NCBI GenBank assembly: GCA_030453285.1
Contig: JAKDKP010000212.1
Span: forward strand, 1 to 5,358
Origin: Propionibacteriales bacterium
GTDB taxonomy: Bacteria > Actinomycetota > Actinomycetes > Propionibacteriales > Propionibacteriaceae
Direction of reading: 5' to 3'
DNA length: 5,358 nt
A model generated the notes under the pieces. It was not told the origin of the DNA. It saw nothing but the letters and a program-made list of their open reading frames with translations, and searched no databases. Made by a program: the position numbers and the translations under genes. This document shows positions 4,923 through 5,358 of the stretch, piece after piece (the first letter of the stretch is position 1; each line of letters begins with the position of its first letter).

Positions 4923-5358
4923 AGATCCGCCGGATCGGCCTGATCCTGGCCGTCGTGTTGTCCGTCGCCGGCCTGGTGCCGGCGCTGATCATCGGCCCCG
5001 ACCCGGCCACCGGCAGGATCGGGATCGTGCCGATGGTCATCGCCGTCTTCGCAGCCGTTGCGACGGTGACAACCCTGGCGCTGCTCGTGCCGGCCTGGCG
5101 GGGCGGAGCCCGCGCCTCGATGATCATTGCCGTGCTGCAACTGGCCGGCATCCTCACCGCGCTGCCCGCCTTCTTCGCTCCCACAGAACTGGCGCCGCCG
5201 GGCGGGGTGGTGCTGGCCGCGCTGGGCACTCTGCTGGCGGTCGCGATCTTCACCATGATCATCTTCGACGCCTCGGTGTGGATGCTGCACCTGGTCACCG
5301 TGATCATCATCGTGGCCCTGTATGCCGCCGGCGTCGCGGTGCTGACCTCGCTGGTGCC
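4919..5358 (+). CDS. Polytopic membrane protein cotranscribed with the response regulator (partial, runs off window)
   Basis: An open frame starts with ATG at 4919, overlapping the response regulator stop by four bases, and stays open for 146 codons to the window edge. It begins MKIRRIGLIL and has at least five predicted membrane segments: about 5-25, 36-58, 66-88, 97-117 and 123-146. Its first four helices align with the protein at 3654-4103, sharing for example the VPAW/VPFAW and ALPAFF/AIPAFL areas. There is no separate ribosome binding site, so translation is probably coupled to the upstream gene. The family is not recognised. It may be a sensor or partner membrane protein for the regulator, or the membrane part of a histidine kinase whose catalytic domain lies outside the window; nothing seen here decides that. 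Minus-strand open frames across this stretch show no membrane or domain pattern and are taken as shadows. Confidence 0.82.
   Translation, partial: MKIRRIGLILAVVLSVAGLVPALIIGPDPATGRIGIVPMVIAVFAAVATVTTLALLVPAWRGGARASMIIAVLQLAGILTALPAFFAPTELAPPGGVVLAALGTLLAVAIFTMIIFDASVWMLHLVTVIIIVALYAAGVAVLTSLV

Noticed and set aside
4924..4936. Palindrome GATCCG-C-CGGATC at the start of the last gene
   Set aside because: It is short, lies in the Ile-Arg-Arg-Ile codons after the overlap with the regulator gene, and is plausible by chance at this GC content.

Overview
The window reads as chromosomal DNA of a high-GC actinobacterium. The evidence is strongly GC-biased third codon positions in all genes, LuxR-type and TetR regulators of actinobacterial flavour, TAnnnT-like -10 boxes set for possible leaderless mRNAs, and a strong GC hairpin without a T-run between convergent genes. 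A relative of the Propionibacteriales is possible, but the sequence does not prove any genus. There is no rRNA, tRNA, CRISPR array, insertion sequence or phage gene.

Region 1 (1-2210, + strand) is the end of a tripartite tricarboxylate transporter (TTT) operon. The last ten codons of an upstream gene (probably the TctC-type binding protein) are followed by a 722-residue permease. In this permease the large TctA subunit and the small TctB subunit are fused in one chain, with a long Gly/Ser-rich hydrophilic insert inside the TctB half.

Region 2 (2211-3586) holds a TetR-family repressor on the minus strand and a divergent gene for a 144-residue four-helix membrane protein of unknown function. 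Two copies of a 17-bp palindrome, TGAGACA-N3-TGTCTCA, sit in the control region between them, the classic layout of a self-regulated repressor that also controls its divergent neighbour. A 14-bp perfect hairpin closes the membrane protein gene and probably also the next, convergent gene.

Region 3 (3654-5358) holds a minus-strand membrane protein, a divergent NarL/LuxR-type response regulator, and, overlapping the regulator's stop codon by ATGA, a second polytopic membrane protein that runs off the window. The two membrane proteins align over about 110 residues almost without gaps, so they appear to be paralogues flanking a response regulator. No histidine kinase domain is visible here; it may lie beyond the right edge, or in the unseen C-terminal part of the last protein. 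The 180-bp divergent intergenic region is unusually rich in inverted repeats.

The most notable points are the paralogous membrane proteins around the response regulator, the fused TctA-TctB permease, and the well-defined twin TetR operator. No convincing wholly new system was found.
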